From contig LFJO01000006.1 of NCBI GenBank assembly GCA_001038565.1, positions 69,465 to 118,189 of the forward strand: a stretch of DNA of 48,725 nucleotides. Direction: 5' to 3'. Source of the DNA: Alkalihalobacillus pseudalcaliphilus. GTDB taxonomy: Bacteria > Bacillota > Bacilli > Bacillales > Bacillaceae_D. Shown piece by piece: positions 33,802 to 41,743 of this stretch (position 1 is the first letter of the stretch; every line of letters starts with the position of its first letter). The notes under the pieces were generated by a model that was given only the letters and a program-made list of their open reading frames with translations, was not told the DNA's origin and did no database searches. A program made the translations under genes and the position numbers.

Positions 33802-34215
33802 TTAACGTTCCAATTGCTGTATTTGATTCAGTATATAACCTTCCCTTTCAAAGTAGTAAATCAGTGTCCGTAAATATTGCTGTTCAAAATCACTGTTTGC
33901 CTCATTAAGCAAATTCATAAGTCGACGTAATCTTTGATGGTATTCATTAATTTGCTCAACAATACCTTCTTGATATGTGGCAGGTCGGGAAAATGTAACC
34001 TGATCGACTGTCGCACCCTTTCCACTTATTGTTGTATAAAAGCTTTTGAGCCAATCATAGTGTTGCCTTCGACTCGCTACAAGCACTTGCCACATTTCTT
34101 TGACTTGTGGACTTTGAGTTCTAGTTGATAAGAAATCCAATGTCAAAATATCAGGGCTCTCCGTTGTTAATAATTGTACTAATTGACCTTGATTAATTTC
34201 TCGTATTTGATTCAT
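33802..34215 (-). CDS. Hypothetical helical protein (137 aa)
   Basis: 137 residues, almost entirely helical by composition (EMWQVLVASRRQHYDWLKSF, INEYHQRLRRLMNLLNEANS, ending EREGYILNQIQQLER). The pattern of four amphipathic helices recalls ferritin-like or spore-coat F-like bundles, but the metal-binding EXXH is not evident, so this is only a shape argument. No signal peptide. It is divergent from the fbpB-like gene, with a perfect 20-bp palindrome between them. Confidence 0.7.
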   Translation of the reverse strand: MNQIREINQGQLVQLLTTESPDILTLDFLSTRTQSPQVKEMWQVLVASRRQHYDWLKSFYTTISGKGATVDQVTFSRPATYQEGIVEQINEYHQRLRRLMNLLNEANSDFEQQYLRTLIYYFEREGYILNQIQQLER

Positions 34216-34300
34216 TTATTCACTTCCTCTTCTCCAAATCTTTACAGTCATTTTATGTGCTGTATGTGTTTAGTAGAAGCTAGGCGATGATTTTCATGTT

Positions 34301-34320
34301 TTTATAAATTAATTTATAAA
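34301..34320. promoter_or_regulatory. Perfect 20-bp AT palindrome
   Basis: TTTATAAATTAATTTATAAA is identical to its reverse complement. It lies in the divergent region, 26 bases upstream of the -35 of the fbpB-like promoter. It could be an operator or an UP-like element; it does not match the Fur box. Confidence 0.4.
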
Positions 34321-34346
34321 TTTTCAAACAATTGTAATAATATCCG

Positions 34347-34375
34347 TTTAAAATATGTGATTTTACTGGTATAAT
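34347..34375 (+). promoter_or_regulatory. Promoter of the fbpB-like gene
   Basis: TTTAAA, 17 bases, TATAAT, with an extended -10 (TGGTATAAT). Confidence 0.65.
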
Positions 34376-34412
34376 AGTACTAATTACATTGAATACTTAA
34401 AGGACTGATTGG

Positions 34413-34556
34413 ATGAGAAAACAAACCAACACGCTTGAAGAACTTATTAAAGAGAATAGAGAGAGACTCTTGAATGACCCTAAGGCATTATCTGAAATTG
34501 AAAAGAGAATTGATGAACGCAATGAAGCCAAACTGAAAATTAATAGTAAATCGTAA
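34413..34556 (+). CDS. FbpB family small basic protein
   Basis: 47 residues: MRKQTNTLEELIKENRERLL, then NDPKALSEIEKRIDERNEAK. The LEELIKEN...LLNDPKALxxIExRIDER pattern and length agree with the Fur-regulated basic protein B family, of which B. subtilis FbpB helps the FsrA small RNA to repress iron-rich enzymes. AAAGG lies upstream; good promoter and terminator flank it. I see no convincing Fur box, so iron control is not shown here. Confidence 0.65.
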   Translation: MRKQTNTLEELIKENRERLLNDPKALSEIEKRIDERNEAKLKINSKS

Positions 34557-34562
34557 TACAAG

Positions 34563-34590
34563 AGAGTAGGTATCATTATCTACTCTTTTT
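34563..34590 (+). terminator. Terminator of the fbpB-like gene
   Basis: AGAGTAG and CTACTCT pair over a 10-base loop and run into TTTTT. The sequence then continues as GTATGAAAGTTCAATGAG, the common boundary of the dispersed elements. Confidence 0.82.
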
Positions 34591-34695
34591 GTATGAAAGT
34601 TCAATGAGTAATGCACTGAATCTCGTCAAGTTCACTTCCAGTATGACAGGTTACGACTAATCATTAAGCTCAAGAGCTCATTGTGACATTATGCC

Positions 34696-34870
34696 CCTCG
34701 AGTAACTGGCACATTCAGCCTTTTTCGTGTAGTTACTCCAAGCTTTGACGTCCGTATCTTCACATTAACCTCCTCTTTGTGCAACTACTCCTTGCTTTCA
34801 CCTCCTTATTTTCACATAAAACGCCGCTTTGTGCAGATACTCTGTGTTTTGGCGTTCATATCTTCACAAA
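34696..34870 (+). repeat. Degenerate tandem array, 52-bp period
   Basis: GAGTAACTG and TAGTTACTC are 21 bases apart in the first unit. TTCACA words then fall at 34759, 34811 and 34863, exactly 52 bp apart, with TGCAACTACTC and TGCAGATACTC in the corresponding arms. The copies have diverged more than in the other arrays. The 34557-35105 gap is made of this, a terminator, a decayed hairpin repeat and the pepF terminator. Confidence 0.8.
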
Positions 34871-34904
34871 CCTTTATTAATCGTTAAGTTGGCGATAGCT
34901 GACT

Positions 34905-34955
34905 TTTAGCGAAGTGAATTGGGCTTGGCCATGTCGGTTTTGTATGGAAGGTATC
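34905..34955 (+). repeat. Small hairpin repeat, decayed
   Basis: AGCGAAGTGAATTGGGCTTGG followed by CCATGTCGGTTTTGTATG, read in two words, aligns with the copies at 23129 and 43961; the 3' arm is altered. Confidence 0.55.
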
Positions 34956-35056
34956 TAAAGGCTATGTATCTTATTTCAAAAATCAAGCTGGGAATGAACT
35001 CATATACAATCCACTAAATAAGAAACTGAAAATAACTGTGATTGAAGTTCACCTAT

Positions 35057-35095
35057 TTAAAAAAGGCTTCATCAGAGTTTATCTGAGGAAGCCTT
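35057..35095 (-). terminator. Terminator of the oligoendopeptidase gene
   Basis: AAGGCTTC and GAAGCCTT with the inner pair TCAGA and TCTGA form a long stem; TTTTTT follows on the minus strand. Confidence 0.88.
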
Positions 35096-35105
35096 ATTTG
35101 TTCTT

Positions 35106-36902
35106 TTATTGTTTTACTTTTTCTTTCGTCAATTCCAAAAATTCTTCGATATCTTCTTTGACTACATTGAGTGCGTCTTGCCAGAAATCTGATTGAGTTA
35201 AATCGACTCCAAGGTGTTTTTCAGCTAAGTCTTCCACTTTCATGCTCGCTGTATCTCTTAACAAGTCAATATAGGAATCTTCAAATTCTTCCCCTCCCGA
35301 TAAGGCACGCTTATAAATTCCTAGACTAAATAAAAAGCCAAATGTATACGGGAAATTGTAAAATGGTACACCTGTTATATGAAAATGAAGCTTAGAAGCC
35401 CAGAAAGTTGGAGAATACTCGCTGAGTGCGTTACCAAAGGCCTCTCTTTGCGCTTCTTCCATTAATTGATTTAAATCATTTGCCGATAGCGTGCCATTTT
35501 TTCTCGCTTCATAGAAATTTTTCTCAAATATAAAACGTGAATGAATATTCATAAAAAACGCTAATGAACGTGAGATTTTATTTTCAAGTAAAGATAATTT
35601 CAAATCTTCTTGTTCAGCTTCTTTTACTAGCGCATCAGAAACAATATTTTCTGCAAATGTCGATGCGGTTTCAGCCACATTCATCGCATAACTTCGAGCA
35701 AAAGGTTTTAACCCTTTTAAGCAATGGCTATGATAAGCATGACCTAGTTCATGTGCAAGTGTTGCAACATTAGCCAAACTACCGTCATATGTCATAAAAA
35801 TCCTTGATTCACCATCTTCTCCGGATAGTGGCAAACCTGTACAAAATCCGCCTGGTCTTTTTCCTGGTCTATCTTCAGCTTCAACCCAACCATCTCTTAA
35901 TGCCATCTCTGCAAAGTTTGCTAATTTAGGACTCACAGTTTTGAAGTGTTTAATAATTACATCACAAGCATCTTCATAACTGATTTTTTGTTCCCCTTCA
36001 ACAGGCAACTGAGCAAATACATCGTAAAAGGCTAGCTTTTCAACATTTAATAACTCCGCTTTCCGCTCCATAAATTGGTGCAGCATAGGCTTATTCTCTT
36101 CTATTGTGCTCCACATCGTTTGTAATGTTTGCTCTTGCATTCGATTGATAGCTAGTGGTTCTTTTAATACCTCATCCCAACCTCTTGCTTCATAAAGTTG
36201 CAATCTAAACCCAGCTAAAGAATTTAAAGTTGTAGCAAACGAATCAGAATTTTGTTGCCACACGTCTTCAGCTACACCAAAAGCTTTCTGACGAATAGAA
36301 CGGTCAGTATGGTTCATTCGATTTTGGATTTGTCCTGCAGATAACTGCTTTACCTCACCATCTTCTTCAAAAGGAAACTGCAACTCTCCAACTAGTTGAT
36401 TATAAAATGAACCCCAGGAATGGTAACCATCCAACGCTAATTTCGAAGCTAATCGCTCTTGTTCTGGAGGTAATTTATCACTTGCTTTATCTCTCGTTTC
36501 ATTTAAATAAAAAGTAATAGGTGCTAATTGTGGCTGTTGCAGAAGTTGTTGCCATTTTTCTGACGAAAATTGAACGATTTTTTCTTCAATTTCTGTCCAT
36601 ATTTGTTGGATATGATTTCCGTATGTCCGTATTGTTCCTTGCCATTGTAGTGCTTTTTTGTCCTGAACATTTGCAGCAGTTAAGCAGCTAATGAAGGCAC
36701 CTGCTTGCCTTGTTCTACGCATAAGTTGCTGGATTTCATCAATTAATTCAGCCAGTTCTTCAACTGAATCACCTGATTGTTGAACACGGCTTTTAAATTT
36801 ATTTATGTATGCTTTTGTTTCTTCTATAAATGAAGCAAACTCTGTTGATTCACTTCCTCCCGCAAAAACACTTTCTAAATCCCAAGTTATTGGATACTTC
36901 AT
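35106..36902 (-). CDS. M3 family oligoendopeptidase (PepF/M3 type)
   Basis: 598 residues, standard length. The zinc motif HELGHAYH is at about residue 384, and the third ligand Glu lies in the following helix (NVAETASTFAE). The C-terminal HITGVPFYNFPYTFGFLFSL region is typical of the clade. It is a cytosolic metallopeptidase that degrades short peptides. The ATG follows AAGGAGG at a normal distance. A CTGAAA-17-TAAAAT promoter with a TGn extension is present about 40 bases upstream of the ribosome site, just outside the dispersed element. Confidence 0.95.
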   Translation of the reverse strand: MKYPITWDLESVFAGGSESTEFASFIEETKAYINKFKSRVQQSGDSVEELAELIDEIQQLMRRTRQAGAFISCLTAANVQDKKALQWQGTIRTYGNHIQQIWTEIEEKIVQFSSEKWQQLLQQPQLAPITFYLNETRDKASDKLPPEQERLASKLALDGYHSWGSFYNQLVGELQFPFEEDGEVKQLSAGQIQNRMNHTDRSIRQKAFGVAEDVWQQNSDSFATTLNSLAGFRLQLYEARGWDEVLKEPLAINRMQEQTLQTMWSTIEENKPMLHQFMERKAELLNVEKLAFYDVFAQLPVEGEQKISYEDACDVIIKHFKTVSPKLANFAEMALRDGWVEAEDRPGKRPGGFCTGLPLSGEDGESRIFMTYDGSLANVATLAHELGHAYHSHCLKGLKPFARSYAMNVAETASTFAENIVSDALVKEAEQEDLKLSLLENKISRSLAFFMNIHSRFIFEKNFYEARKNGTLSANDLNQLMEEAQREAFGNALSEYSPTFWASKLHFHITGVPFYNFPYTFGFLFSLGIYKRALSGGEEFEDSYIDLLRDTASMKVEDLAEKHLGVDLTQSDFWQDALNVVKEDIEEFLELTKEKVKQ

Positions 36903-36999
36903 AAGTACTCCTCCTTATTTATTTCGATTTACGTAATATTTATTTTATCAGAATAACTTGAAATTTTCAGTATTTTTTTATAATATTTTCGGAATTTGT

Positions 37000-37143
37000 A
37001 TGAAAGTAATGCTAATGATTGGGTGCGGAGTTCTACTTACCGCTACTGAAAATCATGCTCCACGACAATCACGTGGCGCTGAGCTAATCGGCTACGCCGC
37101 TTGATCTCAGCTCTGCCACTATGTCCCACGGGAGTCTCCGCAT
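37000..37143 (+). repeat. Dispersed palindromic element, copy 3
   Basis: Begins TATGAAAGTAATGC and ends GAGTCTCCGCAT. Three stacked stems: GTGGC (37073) with GCCAC (37115), GCTGAG (37078) with CTCAGC (37106), CGGC (37089) with GCCG (37096). The tail to about 37232 (CAAATTGCATTCATT, AGTGAATGAAGAGCCACC) is almost the same as that of copy 4. It fills the gap before the chromate transporter genes. Confidence 0.85.
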
Positions 37144-37276
37144 GACTCGCCCGCTGGGTGACTGCTCATTCTTAAGTACAAATTGCATTCATTCAAAGAA
37201 ATAACAACAAAAATAAAGTGAATGAAGAGCCACCTATTAAAAGCTAGAGGTCAAACAACAATAGTCTCTCCAGCCA

Positions 37277-37807
37277 TTAACCTAAAAATAATGCTCCATA
37301 TAATAATGCTCCAGCGATGACAAAGGCTGGATGAACTTTCCATTTTTCTAATAATAAAAAACTGGCTATTGCTAAAAAAATCATTTGCCATACACCTGAA
37401 TTCTCATAAGAAGCAAAGAAAAATTCATACGCCATTACACCTAATAAAACGGCAATTGTTGGTTTGACAATAATGGTCATTCGTTTGACTTTTGGTGAAT
37501 TTTTAAAACGGTATAAAAGGGACAGTAGAAATACCATCGCTAATAAAGAAGGGGCTACTGTTGCCAAAAGAGCAATACTAGATCCTAGAATACCCCCAAC
37601 TTCATAACCAATGTACCCAGCCATTTTCGTTGCAATCGGTCCGGGTAATGCATTACCTATCGCTAATAGTTCACCAAATTGTTCGTGCGACATCCATTCA
37701 TAACGATTGACAACCTCTTCCTGAATGAGAGGAATCGTCGCTGGTCCGCCACCATAACCAACAATTCCCGGAATAAAAAAGGCTAAGAAGATCTCCCAAT
37801 AAATCAT
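37277..37807 (-). CDS. Chromate transporter subunit (CHR half-protein, second)
   Basis: 176 residues, one CHR domain with about six membrane helices. Signature segments are GIVGYGGGPATIPLI and GNALPGPIATKMAGYIGY. Half-size CHR proteins work as unlike pairs; the partner is the adjacent upstream gene, which it overlaps by 4 bp. It is expected to export chromate or a related oxyanion. In B. subtilis the equivalent pair (ywrA-ywrB) is next to an Lrp-type regulator gene, as here. Confidence 0.92.
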   Translation of the reverse strand: MIYWEIFLAFFIPGIVGYGGGPATIPLIQEEVVNRYEWMSHEQFGELLAIGNALPGPIATKMAGYIGYEVGGILGSSIALLATVAPSLLAMVFLLSLLYRFKNSPKVKRMTIIVKPTIAVLLGVMAYEFFFASYENSGVWQMIFLAIASFLLLEKWKVHPAFVIAGALLYGALFLG

Positions 37808-38400
37808 TTAGCTCCTCCTTTTTCTTCCTTCTCTTTTTGCTTGTCAGGTTTGGCCACGGCACAAAAGAGTAAAACCGCAATAATGATAGCAGGATGCACA
37901 TGTAAAAATTGATAAAGAATTAAACTCAATAAACTAAGAGCCAACATTCCTCCAATGCCTAGCCCGCCTTTAGATTGTTTTAAAAAGTTGTAAGTTAATA
38001 CCGCAAGCATGACGCCAACAACAGGAGCAATCGCCTCGGTCATTCCCATAACAACTCTAGAATCCCGAAACTGACTAATTAAACCAATCAAACCTATCAT
38101 CAATAAAACAGTTGGTAGGATCGTTGCTAAAACGCCGTTGACTAACCCAAACCAGCCACCCACTCGATAACCAATATAGCCACTCATTTTCGTATTAATA
38201 GGACCCGGTAATGCGTTTCCTAGAGCCAAAACATCACTAAACTCCTCATCATTAAGCCATTGATACGTATGAACAACTTCCTTATGAACAAGAGGGATCG
38301 ATGAAGGACCACCTCCAAATCCAAGAATGCCTGAGCGGAAAAAAGCAATAAAAATATCTCTTTGTTTTTTCCAGTCCAATTTAACTTCACTTCTTTCCAT
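37804..38400 (-). CDS. Chromate transporter subunit (CHR half-protein, first)
   Basis: 198 residues, one CHR domain with GILGFGGGPSSIPLV and GNALPGPINTKMSGYIGY and several membrane helices; the tail is Lys/Glu rich. The ATG at 38400 lacks a clear ribosome site, and a TTG at 38379 is an alternative. Partner of the overlapping downstream gene. A TTGTAA-17-TATAAT promoter lies at 38436-38464, and the Lrp-type regulator is divergent, 208 bp away. Confidence 0.92.
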   Translation of the reverse strand: MERSEVKLDWKKQRDIFIAFFRSGILGFGGGPSSIPLVHKEVVHTYQWLNDEEFSDVLALGNALPGPINTKMSGYIGYRVGGWFGLVNGVLATILPTVLLMIGLIGLISQFRDSRVVMGMTEAIAPVVGVMLAVLTYNFLKQSKGGLGIGGMLALSLLSLILYQFLHVHPAIIIAVLLFCAVAKPDKQKEKEEKGGAK

Positions 38401-38435
38401 TTGATAGTCTAAAACACTATTTATTCACTATTTTG

Positions 38436-38464
38436 ATTATAGATGAATCAATATAAGTTTACAA
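38436..38464 (-). promoter_or_regulatory. Sigma-A type promoter of the chromate transporter pair
   Basis: Minus strand TTGTAA, 17 bases, perfect TATAAT. A second TATAAT on the + strand at about 38537 may serve the Lrp-type gene. Confidence 0.65.
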
Positions 38465-38608
38465 AAGTTTATTTATTTACTGTAAATCGACCAGATAGAT
38501 AACCAACCACAACTTACCATCATTTATTAGATCATTTATAATAGATAAAACAAGAATATACAAAATGTTCGGTCTAAAATTTAAATATTGATGGAATAGG
38601 GGATTTTT

Positions 38609-39058
38609 ATGAAAATTGATGAGATAGACAGAGGAATTCTTACGCTTCTAACTGAGAATGGCCGCATGTCTTACGTTGACATTGCCAAGAAATTAAATTT
38701 ATCGAGAGTAGCCATACGAGAAAGAATGAATCAACTAATGGAAAACGGAGTCATAGAGAAATTCAGTGTTGTTATAAATTCAGATAAAGTCGGAAAGAAA
38801 GTATCTGCTTTTTTTGAAGTTGATTGTGAGCCAACTTATTTGGTTGATGTTGCCCAAAAATTAGCGGATAATCCTAAAGTCGCTAGCTGTTATCAAATGA
38901 CAGGGCCCAGTACCTTGCATATGCATGTATTGGTTAAAGACTTTGAGGAGTTAGAGAATTTCATTAATGAAGAGTTATATAGCTTGAAGGGTATTAGCCG
39001 AGTGGAAAGCCATATTTTATTAAGACGTTTTAAAAGTAGAAGTGGTCTCCAACTTTAA
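38609..39058 (+). CDS. Lrp/AsnC family transcriptional regulator
   Basis: 149 residues. An N-terminal winged helix-turn-helix (DRGILTLLTENGRMSYVDIA, NLSRVAIRERMNQL) is followed by a RAM ligand-binding domain (about 65-145). GGGG lies before the ATG. It is divergent from the chromate transporter genes, as is the Lrp-type ywrC next to ywrBA in B. subtilis, so it is probably their regulator (inference from synteny). Confidence 0.92.
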   Translation: MKIDEIDRGILTLLTENGRMSYVDIAKKLNLSRVAIRERMNQLMENGVIEKFSVVINSDKVGKKVSAFFEVDCEPTYLVDVAQKLADNPKVASCYQMTGPSTLHMHVLVKDFEELENFINEELYSLKGISRVESHILLRRFKSRSGLQL

Positions 39059-39072
39059 AAATGATTAATCCA

Positions 39073-39114
39073 TAAAAAAGCCTATTGGTGAAATATGACC
39101 AATAAGCTTTTTTT
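39073..39114. terminator. Bidirectional terminator
   Basis: AAAAAGC-C-TATTGGT and ACCAATA-A-GCTTTTTTT pair. It stands between the Lrp-type gene and the last gene of the moxR operon. Confidence 0.85.
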
Positions 39115-39115
39115 A

Positions 39116-40411
39116 TTACTGCTTATAACTTGCTTTCATTTCTGTTACCCATTCATGTAAAGTATCTACTTGGGTGTCACTCACATTTGCTCCATAATGG
39201 TAACGGGCAAGGTGATATATTTCATCCATATTTTTTATTTCTTTACCTTGATAACCCTCAATATTCACTTTCTCTAATAGTTCATGAGCCGTTTCGTTCA
39301 AACTAATTGACGTACCCATCTTTTTTTCTTTCAGCATTAATTCTATAAATAGAAAACGAACCTTCTCCTCATTAGAAGAAAAATCAGCTAACTTCCTCTT
39401 TCGTAAGTTTCTTCTTTTCATCCATAAGTGATAACGACGCTTCCATTTAGCCAATGGGTCGAGTTGCATCGAAACATCTTGAAAACCTTGCTCTTGATCC
39501 GGAATCTCATAATGAAATAAGCCTACTAATTTAATTTTTAACCATTTGAAAAACGATTTTCTCACCATAAATAGTATGATAAGACCTATAATACCTACTA
39601 ATAGGATCACTCCAATGACATAAAGTGATAATAGTGGTAATATCGACTCTTGCTGCTCTGGAAGTTCAAATTTCCCTTCTACTACTACTGGTTCCTCTTC
39701 CATCAACTCCTCAGTTAGCTCAAGTAGGCTCCCTTCTGGATGTGTTTGAAAGCTAGAAAGGGTCGACAAGAACCATCCCCAAATCCTCTCGATAATCTGA
39801 TGATAAGCTAATAGCAATAAAAGAATAAAGAAACTACAAATATAAATGAAATTCTGTCTTTTGGTTGCTGGAGTTAAATAGGCTTTACCTCGCTCAATTA
39901 AGGTTGCTTCCTTTAAGAATCTCCTATTTTTATACAAAACCATACTAAAAATAAACACGAGCGCCATCATATTGTAAGCCCATTGAAATGGAACTAGAAC
40001 CGGATATAAGTAAAAGGCGACGGAAAAAACTAAATAAAAAGCACAGCCATATAGAATATAGTGAAGGGGCACCATATCCTCTACCACTTCTCTGCTATAA
40101 AAAAAACCACGTAAGCTCACAAAAAATACGGTAGGTATTAGAAACAGTGTTGATATGATAGAAACTGGCATCATAATCGATAATAGGCACGCTATGACGA
40201 ATGAGATTATAATCTGTATTCTACGGTCCTCAATGAGAAATCGCATACCACACCATAAACTAAAACCGAATATCAGATAAAGTACTAATAACCATAAATA
40301 GGCCACGATTGATTGAAAGGCAACAGCAGTCAAAAAGAAGAGAATCGGAAAGAATACAAATCCCTCTAACACTCCTTTGAACCACTTTTTAAAAAATAAT
40401 GAAACAGGCAT
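39116..40411 (-). CDS. Membrane protein with C-terminal DUF4129-like domain (paralogue B)
   Basis: 431 residues. About five or six membrane helices in the first 150 residues, another near 190, an acidic extracytoplasmic loop (about 215-255), one more helix, then a cytosolic domain with SNEEKVRFLFIELM and IYHLARYHYGANVSDTQVD, the DUF4129 pattern. Its layout and length match the upstream neighbour, so the two arose by duplication. In related operons this position holds a transglutaminase-like protein ending in DUF4129; no transglutaminase Cys-His-Asp core is seen here. Last gene of the moxR operon. Role unknown. Confidence 0.8.
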   Translation of the reverse strand: MPVSLFFKKWFKGVLEGFVFFPILFFLTAVAFQSIVAYLWLLVLYLIFGFSLWCGMRFLIEDRRIQIIISFVIACLLSIMMPVSIISTLFLIPTVFFVSLRGFFYSREVVEDMVPLHYILYGCAFYLVFSVAFYLYPVLVPFQWAYNMMALVFIFSMVLYKNRRFLKEATLIERGKAYLTPATKRQNFIYICSFFILLLLLAYHQIIERIWGWFLSTLSSFQTHPEGSLLELTEELMEEEPVVVEGKFELPEQQESILPLLSLYVIGVILLVGIIGLIILFMVRKSFFKWLKIKLVGLFHYEIPDQEQGFQDVSMQLDPLAKWKRRYHLWMKRRNLRKRKLADFSSNEEKVRFLFIELMLKEKKMGTSISLNETAHELLEKVNIEGYQGKEIKNMDEIYHLARYHYGANVSDTQVDTLHEWVTEMKASYKQ

Positions 40412-40426
40412 GCCCCCACCCCTTAT

Positions 40427-41728
40427 TTAATCACTTTCTTCTAGAGAGATAAGCCATTTTCGCAACTTCTCAACATCTTGGTCATTAATATTCGTTAACC
40501 CATATCTTGCTAAATGGTACTGATCGTCTAAGAGTGATTTCCCTAATTTCTTTTCCTCTATTTCAATCAATTTTAAAATCTCATGTGCAGACTGGTCTTT
40601 ACGTACTTGTAACCCTTTACCTTGCTTTTCAATAAATTCTCTAAAAATAAATCGGACCTTCTCTTCATTTGTTGTAAAATCATCAATCGATGGTTTGCTC
40701 ACAACTTTGGATTGCAACCAATTTTTCAATCGGTTCCCAAGCTGTTTGCTTAATTCCTTTGCCGACATTAACTTTTCTTTTTCATCGACAAAAGCTTCAT
40801 CATCTGGTTTTTTTGTAAAAAAACCTTCTCTAATATCCGTTAACCATTTCATCAACGCTTTTGATTTAGTCAGGAGATAAACGATAAAAAACAGTAAGCC
40901 TGTACCAAGAAATGCAACCATAATTGCATTTAACCATGGGATCTCATTATGTTCCTCATACCCTAGCTCTTCCATTATTAATTCATCTTCTTCACTTTCA
41001 AATTCAGGAACAAGTTCATCTACATCTCCAATGTCTGGTGGCTCTAATAATAATAAAAGTTGAACAAAACCATTCCACAATGTTCGAAATAAATCTTGAA
41101 TATACCCACCTGTAAAAATGACCAAAATGACAGCTAAGAAAATAATTAGATAAAAGCGATTCTGCCTTTTTGTCGCCCTACTGAGAAAAGGATTTACCTT
41201 CCCCGTTAGGGTTGCTTCTTTTAAGTGTCTGATATTTGAATAGAAAAACGTAATGATTAAATAAAAAATACCGACTACATTTAAGACAACTTCATACGGA
41301 GTTAACAGGTCATACATTCGGTAAAAGAAGTAAGCAAAAAAGTATCCAACAAAGCCATACCACAGGAGACGAACAGGTACGAGCTCTTCAATTAGCTGGC
41401 TACTATAATAAAAACCTCTCATATTTAACAGCAGAACAAAAGCAAAGAAAATAAAATAGCCAGGACTAATCGAACTTCCTAAGAAGAGGTATGTAGCAGC
41501 TATTGATAGTAATAAAGAAAAAATAATCTTCCATATCCGCCGCGTTATTTTTAAGCTCATCCCGATGAATAAAGAAATCGCAAATATGATTGGCACTGAC
41601 AAAAGCCAATACACGACCTTTTCCGTTGAAGGTAACGATGCTACGCCTACATATAACAGCAGTGGAAAGTAAGCCAAATATTCTAAAAATGACTTAAACC
41701 ATTTTTGAAAATAGAAACCAAAGTTCAT
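40427..41728 (-). CDS. Membrane protein with C-terminal DUF4129-like domain (paralogue A)
   Basis: 433 residues, built like its downstream neighbour: N-terminal membrane helices, the shared segment RATKRQNRFYL, an acidic loop (DIGDVDELVPEFESEEDEL), a further helix and a cytosolic tail with TNEEKVRFIFREFI and QYHLARYGLTNINDQDVEK. No enzyme motif. It lies 15 bases after the DUF58 gene and 15 before the paralogue. The DUF4129 tail is probably the part that engages the MoxR/DUF58 machinery (inference). Confidence 0.82.
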   Translation of the reverse strand: MNFGFYFQKWFKSFLEYLAYFPLLLYVGVASLPSTEKVVYWLLSVPIIFAISLFIGMSLKITRRIWKIIFSLLLSIAATYLFLGSSISPGYFIFFAFVLLLNMRGFYYSSQLIEELVPVRLLWYGFVGYFFAYFFYRMYDLLTPYEVVLNVVGIFYLIITFFYSNIRHLKEATLTGKVNPFLSRATKRQNRFYLIIFLAVILVIFTGGYIQDLFRTLWNGFVQLLLLLEPPDIGDVDELVPEFESEEDELIMEELGYEEHNEIPWLNAIMVAFLGTGLLFFIVYLLTKSKALMKWLTDIREGFFTKKPDDEAFVDEKEKLMSAKELSKQLGNRLKNWLQSKVVSKPSIDDFTTNEEKVRFIFREFIEKQGKGLQVRKDQSAHEILKLIEIEEKKLGKSLLDDQYHLARYGLTNINDQDVEKLRKWLISLEESD

Positions 41729-41743
41729 TTGTGCTCACCTCCA

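Noticed and set aside
34240-34412. Fur box upstream of the fbpB-like gene
   Set aside because: No stretch approached the GATAATGATAATCATTATC consensus; the 20-bp palindrome is different.
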